Shown: one piece after another, positions 8,286 through 17,091 of the stretch
How positions within the stretch are numbered: position 1 is the stretch's first letter
Layout of the letters: every line of letters begins with the position of its first letter
NCBI RefSeq assembly: GCF_003990975.1
Contig: NZ_RZJR01000014.1
Span: 62,001-126,000 of the forward strand
DNA: 64,000 nt
Source of the DNA: Cohnella sp. AR92
GTDB taxonomy: Bacteria > Bacillota > Bacilli > Paenibacillales > Paenibacillaceae
Direction of reading: 5' to 3'
Position numbers and translations under genes: made by a program
Notes under the pieces: model-generated
The model's input: only the letters and a program-made list of their open reading frames with translations
What the model was told of the DNA's origin: nothing
Database searches by the model: none

Positions 8286-9725
8286 ATGTCTTTCCGTGAT
8301 AACACCCCTTCTATCGATATTACTGTTGTCGGTTATGGACAAGCTGGCTCTCGGATCGCAGATAAGTTTGCAGCTTATAAATCGCGCGACGGAAAGCCGG
8401 TCTACAATTGCTTAGCACTTAACTCTAACGATGGTGACCTCGAGGAGTTAAGATATATCCCCCAAGATAATCGGATCTCCTTAAAGCTCGGTGGTCTGGG
8501 CAAAAACCCAGAAAAAGCACTCAATATTCTCGAACAAAACGAACAGGCAAAGGAAACGTTGAAGGATTTCATTACGAAGAAAGTTCGTGTCCAGGATTCC
8601 TTAGTATTATTCATCGCTGGTCTGGGCGGCGGTACCGGCACTGCGACTATCGTAAAAGCGATCGAGGAATTCCACGAGTTCTACAATCTTCGTCTTGTTA
8701 AACAAGCCTTAGTAGAGATTCGTAAGCAAGTCGGTGATGCTGACTTCAAACAAAATTTCAAGAAGCACCAAAGCAACGCATATAACCAGGTCAAAGATCA
8801 GTTTAAAAAGATCGGCGTCATTGCAACGATACCTGTAAGAAGTGATGGTCCTGATGTGCTCCGCCAGGTTAACGATTTTGCTTCACGCATATGGGATATG
8901 GCTAAGAACCCGACCAAGGGAATTGCGTTTGTTGACTTCCCGGATAACCAAATGTTTTATGAACGATTCCAGAATGAAGTCGATACAAACTCTAAGAATT
9001 ACCGCGATTTTGCAAATAACGAGATCAGCTCCATTTTCCATGAACTGAATACTGCAACGAATGGCAGCGGAACCTCGGTAATCATGGACTCCAATGACTT
9101 TAAGCGCATCCTCCTTGAGAAAGAAGGCTGCTTAGTCCTCAACCGGGTAGAACAGAATGTAAAATCGATTACGAACTCGGATGATCTGACGAAATTATTC
9201 GTAAAGTCCATTGAAAGCAACAACCTCCACGACCCTATTGCACTGCAAAAAGTGAGCGAGGATGGAGAAATTACTTATGCCCGAGTCCATCACGTTGGCT
9301 TGCTTGGTGTAATTCCTCCAGATCTCAGCAAACTGGGCAGCTCTTTCATCGATAATGCCAAAGAAGATATCGTCAACAAACTCCCACTTCAAGGAACAAT
9401 CTTCTCTGGTTACTTGAATGAACCTAATAACTTTAAAGTGACGGTATATTCCTTCTATAAAGCCGATGCCTTGCCAGAACGTCTCTCCAAAGGCCTTGTT
9501 AAAGAATATGAAGAGTTCATGGCCAAGCAAAGAACAATGAATTTCTCGTCGGATACAATCCAACAAATCGCGGTTGCCACTGATGAAGAATTCGATCTCG
9601 GGTTAGACCCTGGCGACTTTGGTATTTCTATTGCTGATGTGCAAGAAGACAAACCCACTGACGACGATTTCACAGCTGATGATGTTGAGCTCGACTTCTC
9701 AGGCATAGATCCTAACAACCTATAA
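8286..9725 (+). CDS. tubZ: TubZ-type tubulin/FtsZ-family plasmid partition GTPase
   Basis: A 479-residue cytomotive GTPase that would polymerise in the cytoplasm and move plasmid-TubR complexes apart. The N-terminal beta strand with VGYGQAGSRIAD (residues about 14-25) and the tubulin signature LGGGTGTA (about 113-120) make the nucleotide pocket clear. NSNDG at about 46-50 fits the following loop. The C-terminal 40 residues are acidic, as in other TubZ proteins, where the tail contacts TubR. TAGGAG precedes the ATG. A strong intrinsic terminator follows at 9731-9773. This is the best single marker that the window is plasmid-derived. In some Bacillus plasmids the same protein (RepX) has been tied to replication. 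Confidence 0.92.
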   Translation: MSFRDNTPSIDITVVGYGQAGSRIADKFAAYKSRDGKPVYNCLALNSNDGDLEELRYIPQDNRISLKLGGLGKNPEKALNILEQNEQAKETLKDFITKKVRVQDSLVLFIAGLGGGTGTATIVKAIEEFHEFYNLRLVKQALVEIRKQVGDADFKQNFKKHQSNAYNQVKDQFKKIGVIATIPVRSDGPDVLRQVNDFASRIWDMAKNPTKGIAFVDFPDNQMFYERFQNEVDTNSKNYRDFANNEISSIFHELNTATNGSGTSVIMDSNDFKRILLEKEGCLVLNRVEQNVKSITNSDDLTKLFVKSIESNNLHDPIALQKVSEDGEITYARVHHVGLLGVIPPDLSKLGSSFIDNAKEDIVNKLPLQGTIFSGYLNEPNNFKVTVYSFYKADALPERLSKGLVKEYEEFMAKQRTMNFSSDTIQQIAVATDEEFDLGLDPGDFGISIADVQEDKPTDDDFTADDVELDFSGIDPNNL

Positions 9726-9730
9726 GCTTT

Positions 9731-9773
9731 TAATAGCCTCCCAATAACCCTGTACATGGGGATTGGGAGGCTA
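9731..9773 (+). terminator. Terminator after tubRZ
   Basis: AATAGCCTCCCAAT pairs with ATTGGGAGGCTATT around a short loop, and TGTTTG follows. The hairpin is near-perfect and could act on both strands. Confidence 0.8.
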
Positions 9774-9834
9774 TTGTTTGCCCTTTCCTCAACCTCTTCT
9801 CCCCCACTCTCCGTTCATCGCTCCAACTGTCTTG

Positions 9835-9925
9835 AGAAAATAAAGTTTTAGACTGGATGTATTGAATCTACACGGTTTTTCGAATTGCTAAACCGTCAGG
9901 CTCCGAAAAATAAGTATTAGACTGA
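9835..9925 (+). repeat. Transposon-end-like repeats, set A
   Basis: Two copies of an approximately 21-base sequence, AGAAAATAAAGTTTTAGACT (from 9835) and AAAAATAAGTATTAGACTGA (from 9906), flank an inverted repeat ACGGTTT/AAACCGT. The same unit occurs three times in tandem at 21308-21368. Tandem ~20-base sites like these are typical of transposase-binding ends of IS21- or Tn7-like elements, but no transposase is present. Confidence 0.45.
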
Positions 9926-10042
9926 CCCTAAAAACGGAACAGCAGCAGCCAGGGACGAGTAAAGAAAGTCCAAGACTGCTGTTGTTTTATTAAACTAACG
10001 TTACCCGTTAGCTTACTCCTATGATGCAATATTTTCTTAATA

Positions 10043-10699
10043 TTAAGCATTTAACTGAACGTCGTAATCATCATTTCCATTTGTAATAAACAGTTTCTTT
10101 GCAACTTTTCCGATAACTACAGTAGAAACTCCATCAGCAGTCCCCCCGATGAGTCCACCAGCTAACGGAATCATCTTGCCTAGATTAATTGCACCTTTAC
10201 TTCCGAATTTGGTAAGCAAACGAAAGCCTACTTTTTGATTTATTTTTGTAATTACTGCGCCTGAGATCATATTAATGGCTGCTTTCGCTAGTTTATTACC
10301 TATTACAATCCCACAGCGTTTAAGGATTTCCTTTACCTCATTGCCACATAAACACATGATCACAAATGCTTTAACCTTATCGTCACGTAGGTCGTAACCA
10401 CCCAAGTGAGCAATTGCTGCAATCATTCTCAATTGAACATATAACACACTTGCTAAATTAGCAGGTATAGCAACAGGCAGAGTTACAATTCCGCCAAGTC
10501 CGGTCAGGAATCCCGAACTGGCTGAATATGATGTTTGCCATCTAATTAGTGAGTCAACTGCTTCATCTATAGATTTGGCTTTACGCAGATAATTCTCCGC
10601 AAGTTCTTCAGCGTTATCAGTACCTGGCAGACCATTAAGGGCTTTATCATATGCCCAATCTAAAGCCTTTACAATTACCTCTTGGTTCAGTTTCGCCAT
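10043..10699 (-). CDS. EcsC family protein
   Basis: A 218-residue protein with strong resemblance to the EcsC family. It has an N-terminal helical stretch ending in AVDSLIRWQ, then the conserved SGFLTGLGGIVTLPVAIPAN and VLYVQLRMIAAIAHLGGYD segments. A C-terminal part follows with INQKVGFRLLTKFGSKG and the glycine-rich IPLAGGLIGGTADG. EcsC proteins are membrane-associated and of poorly known function. The gene stands alone, convergent to tubZ and divergent from the tubY-like gene. GAGAGGG lies upstream of the ATG. The name does not imply a link to the EcsAB transporter here, because no ecsA/B genes are nearby. Confidence 0.85.
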   Translation of the reverse strand: MAKLNQEVIVKALDWAYDKALNGLPGTDNAEELAENYLRKAKSIDEAVDSLIRWQTSYSASSGFLTGLGGIVTLPVAIPANLASVLYVQLRMIAAIAHLGGYDLRDDKVKAFVIMCLCGNEVKEILKRCGIVIGNKLAKAAINMISGAVITKINQKVGFRLLTKFGSKGAINLGKMIPLAGGLIGGTADGVSTVVIGKVAKKLFITNGNDDYDVQLNA

Positions 10700-10739
10700 T
10701 TCATTTTTCCCTCTCTGTTCGATGAATTAATATGAATAT

Positions 10740-11480
10740 TCTAGGTGATTTTTTAAAAACCTTCTATTCATTTTTCAAAATCAGACAAATTTATACATAT
10801 GACACCTTATCCGAATTACTTATGCAAGTAATCTCCCGATAGCTTAATGCCAACGGCCAGTCTATAACTTTATTTACTGGTCTAATCAAACCGTTACTTA
10901 ACCAAACAGGCGAATTATTCGGCTAATAAGCCCGGATTCCCCTCCCCGATGTTAATGACAGCTGCAATTGTCGCTCAACAATCCCATCTCAACAGGCTCT
11001 TAGCTCACAACAGCCTAAATAGAGCCTATTAATAGGTCATTTCCGTGTGCTTTAACAGCTATACTGATAGCCTCTCTATAGATGATAGCCTATTAATAAT
11101 TATTAACTAACTACCTCCTAGTATATCATCATCTAAAAGTAATCAAATTCAGTTGAATCTCCGATAGTCTATCGATAGTTGGTAGTCTATTACTAATTAT
11201 CGGTGTTCTATCTCATGATATATCAAGCCCTTTTATTATTTATCAGTCATCTCCCGACCAACATATGAAAGGTTACTAATAGGTAGATTACAGACAGCCA
11301 ATCTTGCGTGAGTAGTAGCTTGTTAGGAGTTAGGAGGGTCTTAGTAATTGCCAACAATCTACTTAAAGAGCTAACTATATGATATAATTGGTTCGGTTAT
11401 GCCTATAATGAGCTATAAGAGGCTATCAAAGAGAGACTATTAACATATAGGAGCTAATTATTAAGAGGCGGAAGGAGGCT
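10740..11480. repeat. Repeat-rich spacer before the TubY-like gene
   Basis: About 740 AT-rich bases hold many related elements built on AGYCTATTAMTA. Examples are AGCCTATTAATAGG (11023, containing a perfect CCTATTAATAGG palindrome), AGCCTATTAATAATTATTAA (11087), AGTCTATCGATAG and AGTCTATTACTAATTA (11166-11200), TTACTAATAGGTAG (11273) and GACTATTAACATATAG (11434). No gene is apparent. The density and placement directly upstream of a MerR-type gene suggest operators or a second centromere-like region. Confidence 0.5.
11380..11388 (+). promoter_or_regulatory. Extended -10 promoter for the TubY-like gene
   Basis: TGATATAAT is an extended -10 (TGn-TATAAT). The -35 region is poor. Repeats GGCTATCAAAG and GACTATTAACAT follow in the predicted 5' leader. 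Confidence 0.45.
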
Positions 11481-11484
11481 CTCA

Positions 11485-12231
11485 ATGACTTTGGCAGATC
11501 AATTCGAACAATATGAGGGCTATGTGACCATTGGAATAGCTAACGAAATGCTGAAGAAAGAAAGTGTAACAATCCCAGTTCCTACGATGCGCAACTGGGT
11601 CAACGACTTACATCACCTTAAAGTCCATACCATACCTCGAAACCAAAGAGGGGAGAGGATCTTTAGCCTAAAGGATATCGAAATCCTGCGTTTCATTTAC
11701 GAAGCTAAACAACGATTCGGAAATAATATAACCATGCAGGCCATCGGTACAATGATCGTCGAAAAGTTCCCGCAACATCTCCATTACGATCCTAATTTTG
11801 ATTCGGAGGAAGATGGGGTAGGGGGCCTGCCGGTACTAGCAGAAGATCGTTTGCGCGAATTCCTTCGTAAGGAACTTCAAGAAATACAAACGATAAAAGA
11901 AGAAATGAATGAAGTAATCGACTCCTATAAACAACGGCTTAGCTTAATGCCTAGCCCAGAAGAAGAAGCTCGGATGAAGGAAGAAGAGCGTATTCGCTTG
12001 ATAACAGAAATGCGACAGAATGATCTCAACCGAATGTTTACTGAAGATCGGGTCCGCCAACGTCTCCGAGCGAAAGCAACTGAGCTGTGGAATCAGAACC
12101 CGAAGAAGATTGGGGTCTTTAAAAAGAAAGAAGATACAGCTGCGAAATTAGAGTTTATTAAGAAGTATGAAGATGAAAATTTCCAAGACGAAATCAAAAA
12201 AGAATATACTATTCCAGAGCAAACTGATTAG
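11485..12231 (+). CDS. MerR-type HTH plus coiled-coil protein (TubY-like)
   Basis: A 248-residue protein with an N-terminal MerR-like helix-turn-helix (residues about 14-75: VTIGIANEMLKKESV...RIFSLKDIEILRFIYEAKQRFG). A long charged coiled coil follows (about 115-200, EFLRKELQEIQTIKEEMNEV onward) and a basic C-terminus. This is the architecture of TubY, the third component of some tubRZ partition loci, and of RacA-like chromosome-anchoring proteins. It lies 1.8 kb from tubZ in the same orientation and is preceded by a dense repeat field it may bind. AAGGAGG precedes the ATG. The assignment rests on architecture and context rather than clear sequence identity. Confidence 0.6.
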   Translation: MTLADQFEQYEGYVTIGIANEMLKKESVTIPVPTMRNWVNDLHHLKVHTIPRNQRGERIFSLKDIEILRFIYEAKQRFGNNITMQAIGTMIVEKFPQHLHYDPNFDSEEDGVGGLPVLAEDRLREFLRKELQEIQTIKEEMNEVIDSYKQRLSLMPSPEEEARMKEEERIRLITEMRQNDLNRMFTEDRVRQRLRAKATELWNQNPKKIGVFKKKEDTAAKLEFIKKYEDENFQDEIKKEYTIPEQTD

Positions 12232-12268
12232 TACAGCTGCACCATTACGAATAATTGGCTCCGAATAC

Positions 12269-12310
12269 ATGAAAAGACCACAGGGCAGTTAATCCTGTGG
12301 TCTTTTTTTT
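12269..12310 (+). terminator. Terminator after the TubY-like gene
   Basis: AAAAGACCACAGG pairs with CCTGTGGTCTTTT, followed by a run of eight T. Confidence 0.9.
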
Positions 12311-12500
12311 CACTTAGTTTGATCAATTGAGCTCTTTCATGATTTAAAGGAATAGTTAAAAAATCAATGCGCATAATAGCGGAAAGATAAGGAGCTTTCA
12401 TAAGTTATTAAATAAACCTGTACATATTTCTCAGGCGAACCACCGTTTCCATATACCTTTCCATTTCTTTAAATGATAAGGTGTTGGCGGAGGAACGCCC

Positions 12501-13379
12501 ATGTTAAATCAACCAATAAAACCGATGTTATTACAGCCATTACCCCCTGAAGAAATAAAGCAGGATTGGAAATCCAGTATAAAATGGGATGGCTTCAGAA
12601 TTATCATTCATTATGATGATGGGAAAGTTAGGGCATTCACAAGACATGGAACAGAAGTGACGGATCGTTTTCCTGAGCTCCTGAACATCAAGCTCCCGGT
12701 AACCTCTGCAATATTAGACGGAGAGTGTATAGCGTTTGATCTTACGCAAACTTCCGATCAGCCATATAAGATTTGGTGGGACGATGCGATGATGAGGTTC
12801 AACACCAAAAAGCCGGCAGCCGTTCAGCAAATCTGCAGGACTTTGAAGGCCCATTTTCCGGTTTGGGATCTCTTATGGATTAACGGCAAATCGGTTTTAC
12901 ACAAGACATTTCAGGAACGCCGGGATCTGCTGCAGACGTTAGTCCAAACGACAGATATCTTATCGGTTACTCCTTTATATGATAATGGCGAGCAACTATT
13001 CACGAATGTCCAGCAGCAGGGGCTAGAAGGCATCGTACAGTACAACGCGAATTCGACATATCATCTTGATTCAAGGCCTCAAGATGTCATTGTTAAGATA
13101 AAAGATTATCAATACGTTACTTGCCAGGTCTCATCAATCCGAAAAAATTCCTTTGGGTGGGGACTGCAGCTTGAAGGAAAGTATGTCGGTGTTATTGAAT
13201 TTCCCCCTCATAGGAACGTCATACGAGCATTTCATACAATCTCAAAGCAAATTATTAAAGGCGAAAACAAAGAATGGGTCTTCTTAGAACCAATCTTAAG
13301 TTGTCGAGTTAAGTATCAGTGTTTTACAAAAGACGGAAAACTAAGGTCTCCTAAATTTGAAGAGTTTTGTACGGTGTAG
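12501..13379 (+). CDS. ATP-dependent DNA ligase, LigD ligase-domain type
   Basis: A 292-residue ligase that would seal breaks using ATP. The adenylation lysine lies in KWDGFRI (residues about 29-35, motif I KxDG). Further nucleotidyltransferase motifs are visible in LDGECIAFD (about 73-81), PVWDLLWINGKS, GLEGIVQY and VIVKIKDY. An OB-fold-like C-terminus follows. The length is that of a stand-alone ligase domain, without the polymerase or phosphoesterase domains of full LigD. GGAGGAACG precedes the ATG. With Ku at 19.8 kb it could form a two-component end-joining system, known in spore formers, although a surface-protein block lies between them here. Confidence 0.88.
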   Translation: MLNQPIKPMLLQPLPPEEIKQDWKSSIKWDGFRIIIHYDDGKVRAFTRHGTEVTDRFPELLNIKLPVTSAILDGECIAFDLTQTSDQPYKIWWDDAMMRFNTKKPAAVQQICRTLKAHFPVWDLLWINGKSVLHKTFQERRDLLQTLVQTTDILSVTPLYDNGEQLFTNVQQQGLEGIVQYNANSTYHLDSRPQDVIVKIKDYQYVTCQVSSIRKNSFGWGLQLEGKYVGVIEFPPHRNVIRAFHTISKQIIKGENKEWVFLEPILSCRVKYQCFTKDGKLRSPKFEEFCTV

Positions 13380-13440
13380 TCAGAAGACAGAGACAGGAAG
13401 GCAAGGGATTTTGAAGACTGCTACTTATGCTGCCTGGCGC

Positions 13441-13810
13441 TAGGAAAGGGACTTAGATCATTTAGGCGATCTGGGCGATCTGTAACACCTGATCCGTCGT
13501 AGACGGAGGGGTAGGGGAGAGCAGGACCTTCGAGCTTCTATCAACTGTACACGCTGCCTGACGCCTCCTAGACGCTGAGATAGGGGAGAGCAGGACCTTC
13601 GAGCTTCCGTCAGCTGTTCGCGCCGCCTGATCGCGTGCTATAGGTGGGGGATAGGGGAGAGCAGACCCTCGAGCTTCTATCAGCTGCTCACGCTGCCTGA
13701 CGCCTCCTACACGCTGAGATAGGGGAGAGCAGACCATTCGAGGTTTTATTAGCTGTTCATGGATGCCTGATGCCTCCTAGACGGTGGGATAGAGGGGAGC
13801 AGACCCTATT
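13441..13810. repeat. About 70-bp tandem repeat array
   Basis: Five clear units begin with TAGGGGAGAGCAG or close variants at 13512, 13581, 13652, 13720 and 13790, spaced 68-71 bases. A decayed unit may precede at about 13441. Each unit contains CTTCGAGCTTC, AGCTGTTC and GCCTGACGCCTCCTAGACG-type segments. Reading frames across it are low in complexity and I do not regard them as genes. The array follows the ligase gene and its function is unknown. Confidence 0.75.
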
Positions 13811-13839
13811 CATGACTTATACCCAGTTTCTACACTTAG

Positions 13840-13868
13840 TTGACAGATATCTGTAAAAGGATTACTAT
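13840..13868 (+). promoter_or_regulatory. Consensus sigma-A promoter
   Basis: TTGACA and TACTAT are separated by 17 bases. The start would be near 13875, giving a leader that runs into the terminator at 13913-13962 before the gene at 13994. Confidence 0.75.
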
Positions 13869-13912
13869 CAGTACAACCGAATATAGTCTCTGTGACGAGA
13901 CAAAAAAAGGAG

Positions 13913-13962
13913 AAGCACTCCTCTGCTGACACGATGTGTCATCATTGGAGCGCTTTTTTTTA
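13913..13962 (+). terminator. Leader terminator ahead of a small gene
   Basis: An outer AGAAGC-CTCC / GGAG-GCTT stem encloses TGACAC-GAT-GTGTCA and is followed by T8. It lies between a consensus promoter and the ribosome site of the gene at 13994. A smaller GTCTC/GAGAC hairpin precedes it. The arrangement is that of a transcription attenuator, but the signal is unknown. Confidence 0.6.
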
Positions 13963-13993
13963 TTCGGAATTTGAGTGTGGAGGTTGGTTAATT

Positions 13994-14257
13994 GTGAAGA
14001 AGGCACTTTTCTATTATCTTACGTTTGATAACCAGAATTATTTTCTTCAAAGAAGCGATGGTTATTCAGAGGACTTGAAACGAGGAGTGACATTAAAATT
14101 CTCGTATCAAGATACTTGGCTGATGGAGCGCGAGCAACCCACATTGAAAGGAATCGTAGGACGCGATCTTAAAGTAACATCCGTTTATGAGTGCGATGGC
14201 ATGGTAGGGGTATTTCTCGAATTGGCTTTCCCGGACTACCTCTCCAGTCAAAAATAA
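13994..14257 (+). CDS. Small hypothetical protein
   Basis: An 87-residue protein beginning (GTG) KKALFYYLTFDNQNYFLQ, with GGAGG about ten bases upstream. It is predicted to be mostly beta and soluble (KGIVGRDLKVTSVYEC and so on), with no signal peptide, and I do not recognise a family. Its leader carries a promoter and a terminator hairpin, so expression may be conditional. The next 120 bases contain a frame (HQVSKYEVARIVVHLFYAYE and onward, ending at 14397) without a start codon, which may be a remnant of another gene. Confidence 0.55.
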   Translation: MKKALFYYLTFDNQNYFLQRSDGYSEDLKRGVTLKFSYQDTWLMEREQPTLKGIVGRDLKVTSVYECDGMVGVFLELAFPDYLSSQK

Positions 14258-14384
14258 GAACTGCCATCAGTGGCTGGCCGCACAACACCAAGTATCGAAA
14301 TACGAAGTCGCTCGCATTGTTGTACACCTGTTTTATGCGTATGAAACGGCTGAGTATGCCGTTATCCACCACGCCTTTTGGTAC

Positions 14385-14407
14385 AAAGCCCCTTAGGGGC
14401 TTTTTTT
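14385..14407 (+). terminator. Intrinsic terminator
   Basis: AAAGCCCC-TTA-GGGGCTTT with a T7 run. It separates the small gene at 13994 from the surface-protein pair. Confidence 0.8.
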
Positions 14408-14492
14408 ATTTGCCAAAAAGCACGATGGATCGACAAGCATTGGGAGTATGGGATAAGATGGAAACAACTGCGGGAAGAAAAGGGGAACGGCA

Positions 14493-15789
14493 ATGAGAAC
14501 AGGTTGGATGCTTGTGCTTATCGCGCTTCTAGTCGAAAGCTTCTTGTTTGCTGGCGTGAACGGGCACGTTGTGGCTGCCGCCGCGGCGCAAAAGGTGGGC
14601 GTGATCGTCCGCGCGGAAGAAGGGGGCGCCTCGCAAATCCCTGGCGGGTACGTGTGGCTACGGGTCGGGCTTTACCATACCGATGCGGCCGACAAAAACG
14701 GCCTCTCTGCAGCCGATATTACGATCAGCTACGATGAAACCGAATTTGAGGCGCAAAACAACCTGGTCATTTACGACGAGGCGGCAGGGCATGAGGTTTG
14801 GCGCCAGCACACGTTTATGCAAAATTACGAGTGGCAAAACCCGAAAGCAAACAATCCTTATGGCGTTGAATTTTTCTCGGACATTTCCGTGAGCGCTCCT
14901 GTTTCGCTGGACCTTGACCCCAGTGATGGCCGAAAAGAGATCCGCTTGACGGTTAAGGCAACGGGGAAGAGTTTCTTAAAAAACAAGACCGATGCGCCTG
15001 ATGACCTGCTCTCCTTGCGGCTGGGCGTGAAGATGTACGCCCCGATGAAAAAGTCGGCCATCACCGTGCGTACCGATAAAACCGTATTAACCGACAGCAA
15101 AGGCAGCATCGTAAGCGGGTTCTATTACAAAGCCGCGCACCTTACGGTCGGGATGCCGCAATCGGTAACGATCGCAAATGGATCGAGGGTGCTTCCCGCC
15201 GCTCCGCTCACGCTTCACGTGGGGGATGGCTTCCTTCTTGGGGGCGTGGCCACGTACGCGAGCGGCGACTATTTTTCGACGTTTGGTTCGTGGAGCACCT
15301 CCGACAAACACGTCATCACGGTAAGTAAGTATGGGGATTTGGATGCGGTCGGTATCGGCACGGCTAAAATTACGTTTATCTCCGATGAGCTGGGCGAAAC
15401 GGGGGTCACCTTAAAAACCGAAAAAGTCGTCCACGTGGTCGCAGATTCGGTCGCGATTCCGCCTGAGCCAATGGAAGTGTATCCGAGCGCGGCACAAACC
15501 CCCGTTCAAGATGATGTGCAGATGCTCGTGAACGGTGAAGATGCGGGGTTTGCGCGCCTTGTCGGCGGCAGCCTCTATGCTCCGCTGAAAGCAGTCGGGC
15601 ACGTGCTGGACGCAGACGTGTCCTACAGCGCGGCAAAAAAAATCGCCAACCGTAAACGGCAAAGCGGTCAGCTATCAAGTCGTCGACGGCGTCACCTATC
15701 TAAAGCTTTCGGACCTGCGCACGCTTTTTGGCGCCAAGTTGGCGTACAGCGGCAAACAAAAACTGCTGACCATTACCCTGCCCATTTAG
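14493..15789 (+). pseudogene. Secreted protein with Ig-like and copper-amine-oxidase-N-like domains, frameshifted at an A8 run
   Basis: The frame opens with a signal peptide (MRTGWMLVLIALLVESFLFA). A beta-rich cohesin-like or Ig-like region follows, then a BIG2-like segment (VITVSKYGDLDAVGIGTAKI) and the start of a copper-amine-oxidase-N-type repeat (MLVNGEDAGFARLVGGSLYA). At 15635-15642 there is a run of eight A. Continuing in the original frame gives an arginine-rich tail. Dropping one A restores the expected domain (KSPTVNGKAVSYQVVDGVTY, ending at the TAG at 15787-15789), 37 bases before the next gene. It is therefore a broken gene, a slippage-regulated gene or a sequencing error. Domain order suggests a cell-wall-associated partner of the SLH protein that follows. 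Confidence 0.7.
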
Positions 15790-15826
15790 TGCGTAGGGAG
15801 AATCATTACAACAAGGAGGCCGCCTC

Positions 15827-17062
15827 ATGAAGAAAGGGATCATCGTTATAACAAGTACGCTTATTGCGATCACCTTATTTTACGGGCAAACCCGTACCAC
15901 CGAAAAAGCAGAAGCGGAAGCAGCGGCAGCCAATGCCCCATTCAGCGATGTCACGACACACTGGGCAAGCGCTTCGATTAGTAGAGCGGCAAAAGAGGGC
16001 TACGTCGGGGGATTTACGGACGGCACCTTTAGGCCCAATAACACGATCACGAGGGCGGAATTTATCAGCATCCTGGTCCGCGCATCAGGGGGCAGCGGGG
16101 AACCAGCAACGGCGAGCCCTTTTAGCGATGTTCCCGCGACATACTGGGCGGCATCCGACATCACGGCAGCAGTAACCAAGGGGTATCTCAACGTAAAGGA
16201 CTTTGCAGGCGGCGCCTTCAAGCCCAATCAGCCCCTTACGCGGTATGAGATGGCCAAATGGCTCGTACAGGGGCTCATGAAAACCGACAAAGGGTACGAC
16301 CAGGCTTACGAAGACACAAAAAGCACCCTGCTGCCATTTGTCGAACAAGGCAAAGGGCAAATCAGTCAGGTGATGACGCCGTATATTGCGGTTGCGCTCG
16401 GGAGCGGGCTCATGGCAGGGCTTCCAGACGGGAATTTCGGGATCGCGAATACGACCACTCGCGCAGAAGCGTGCGTACTCCTTTATCGCTATTTGAACGC
16501 GGCATCGAAAGAGGCATCGTCTTTTCTCGCACTCGATGAGTTAAGAGAAGTCGGCACGACGGGAACGAACGTGGTGAGTCGCGGAAATGCGGATTTTAGC
16601 AAATACCGAAACACCTTAGGTGAAGTCATTGGGCACGAAATTAATTTCAAAAATGGAGCCGCAACATTTAAAATCGAGAAATACATTGTGGTCGATGCAG
16701 ATGTGGGCGTGACCGATCGCGGCGTCTACTTCCCGCTCTTTAACGATCCAGCCACGTACAAAGGGGAATACCCCAATGAATATGAAGTCTATGCCCTTCT
16801 TACGGTAACAACAAAGACGTCCATTACAAACTCCACCACCTTGGCGAGTGGGTATAACTTTATCACCTCGCCATATCGTGTAGATGAGAAACAAGCCCAA
16901 AAATATGGTTTGCCGATTTTGGACAGGCCTACCTTTTTGGCCCTCGGAGAAAAAGGGGTTACCAAATCCTATTGGGTAAAAGAAGACTATGTACATAAAG
17001 GCGGGATACCGATATCTATCTTAACTGCCGATGGTCTTCAAACCGCCATTTATTTGAAATGA
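15827..17062 (+). CDS. S-layer-homology (SLH) domain surface protein
   Basis: A 411-residue exported protein with a short N-terminal hydrophobic signal (GIIVITSTLIAITLFYG) and three SLH domains. These lie at residues about 38-85 (FSDVTTHWAS...FRPNNTITRAEF), 98-147 (FSDVPATYWA...FKPNQPLTRYEM) and 170-225 (ending NTTTRAEACVLLYRYL). Such domains bind pyruvylated secondary wall polymer. The remaining 185 residues are beta-rich and unfamiliar. AAGGAGG precedes the ATG. The gene follows the frameshifted secreted protein and probably shares its transcript. A terminator follows at 17072-17091. Base composition is GC-richer than the flanking plasmid genes. Confidence 0.88.
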   Translation: MKKGIIVITSTLIAITLFYGQTRTTEKAEAEAAAANAPFSDVTTHWASASISRAAKEGYVGGFTDGTFRPNNTITRAEFISILVRASGGSGEPATASPFSDVPATYWAASDITAAVTKGYLNVKDFAGGAFKPNQPLTRYEMAKWLVQGLMKTDKGYDQAYEDTKSTLLPFVEQGKGQISQVMTPYIAVALGSGLMAGLPDGNFGIANTTTRAEACVLLYRYLNAASKEASSFLALDELREVGTTGTNVVSRGNADFSKYRNTLGEVIGHEINFKNGAATFKIEKYIVVDADVGVTDRGVYFPLFNDPATYKGEYPNEYEVYALLTVTTKTSITNSTTLASGYNFITSPYRVDEKQAQKYGLPILDRPTFLALGEKGVTKSYWVKEDYVHKGGIPISILTADGLQTAIYLK

Positions 17063-17071
17063 CCCTTCACC

Positions 17072-17091
17072 AGCCCCCTTTGGGGCTTTTT
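17072..17091 (+). terminator. Terminator after the SLH gene
   Basis: AGCCCC-CTTT-GGGGCT with a T5 run, very similar in sequence to the hairpin at 14385-14407 that precedes the pair. Confidence 0.8.

Noticed and set aside
13462-13737. Minus-strand 91-codon frame in the tandem repeats
   Set aside because: It only reads through the 70-bp repeat units, is low in complexity and has no ribosome site.
14378-14737. Plus-strand 119-codon frame overlapping the secreted-protein gene
   Set aside because: The signal peptide and Ig-like domains are in the other frame with a better ribosome site.
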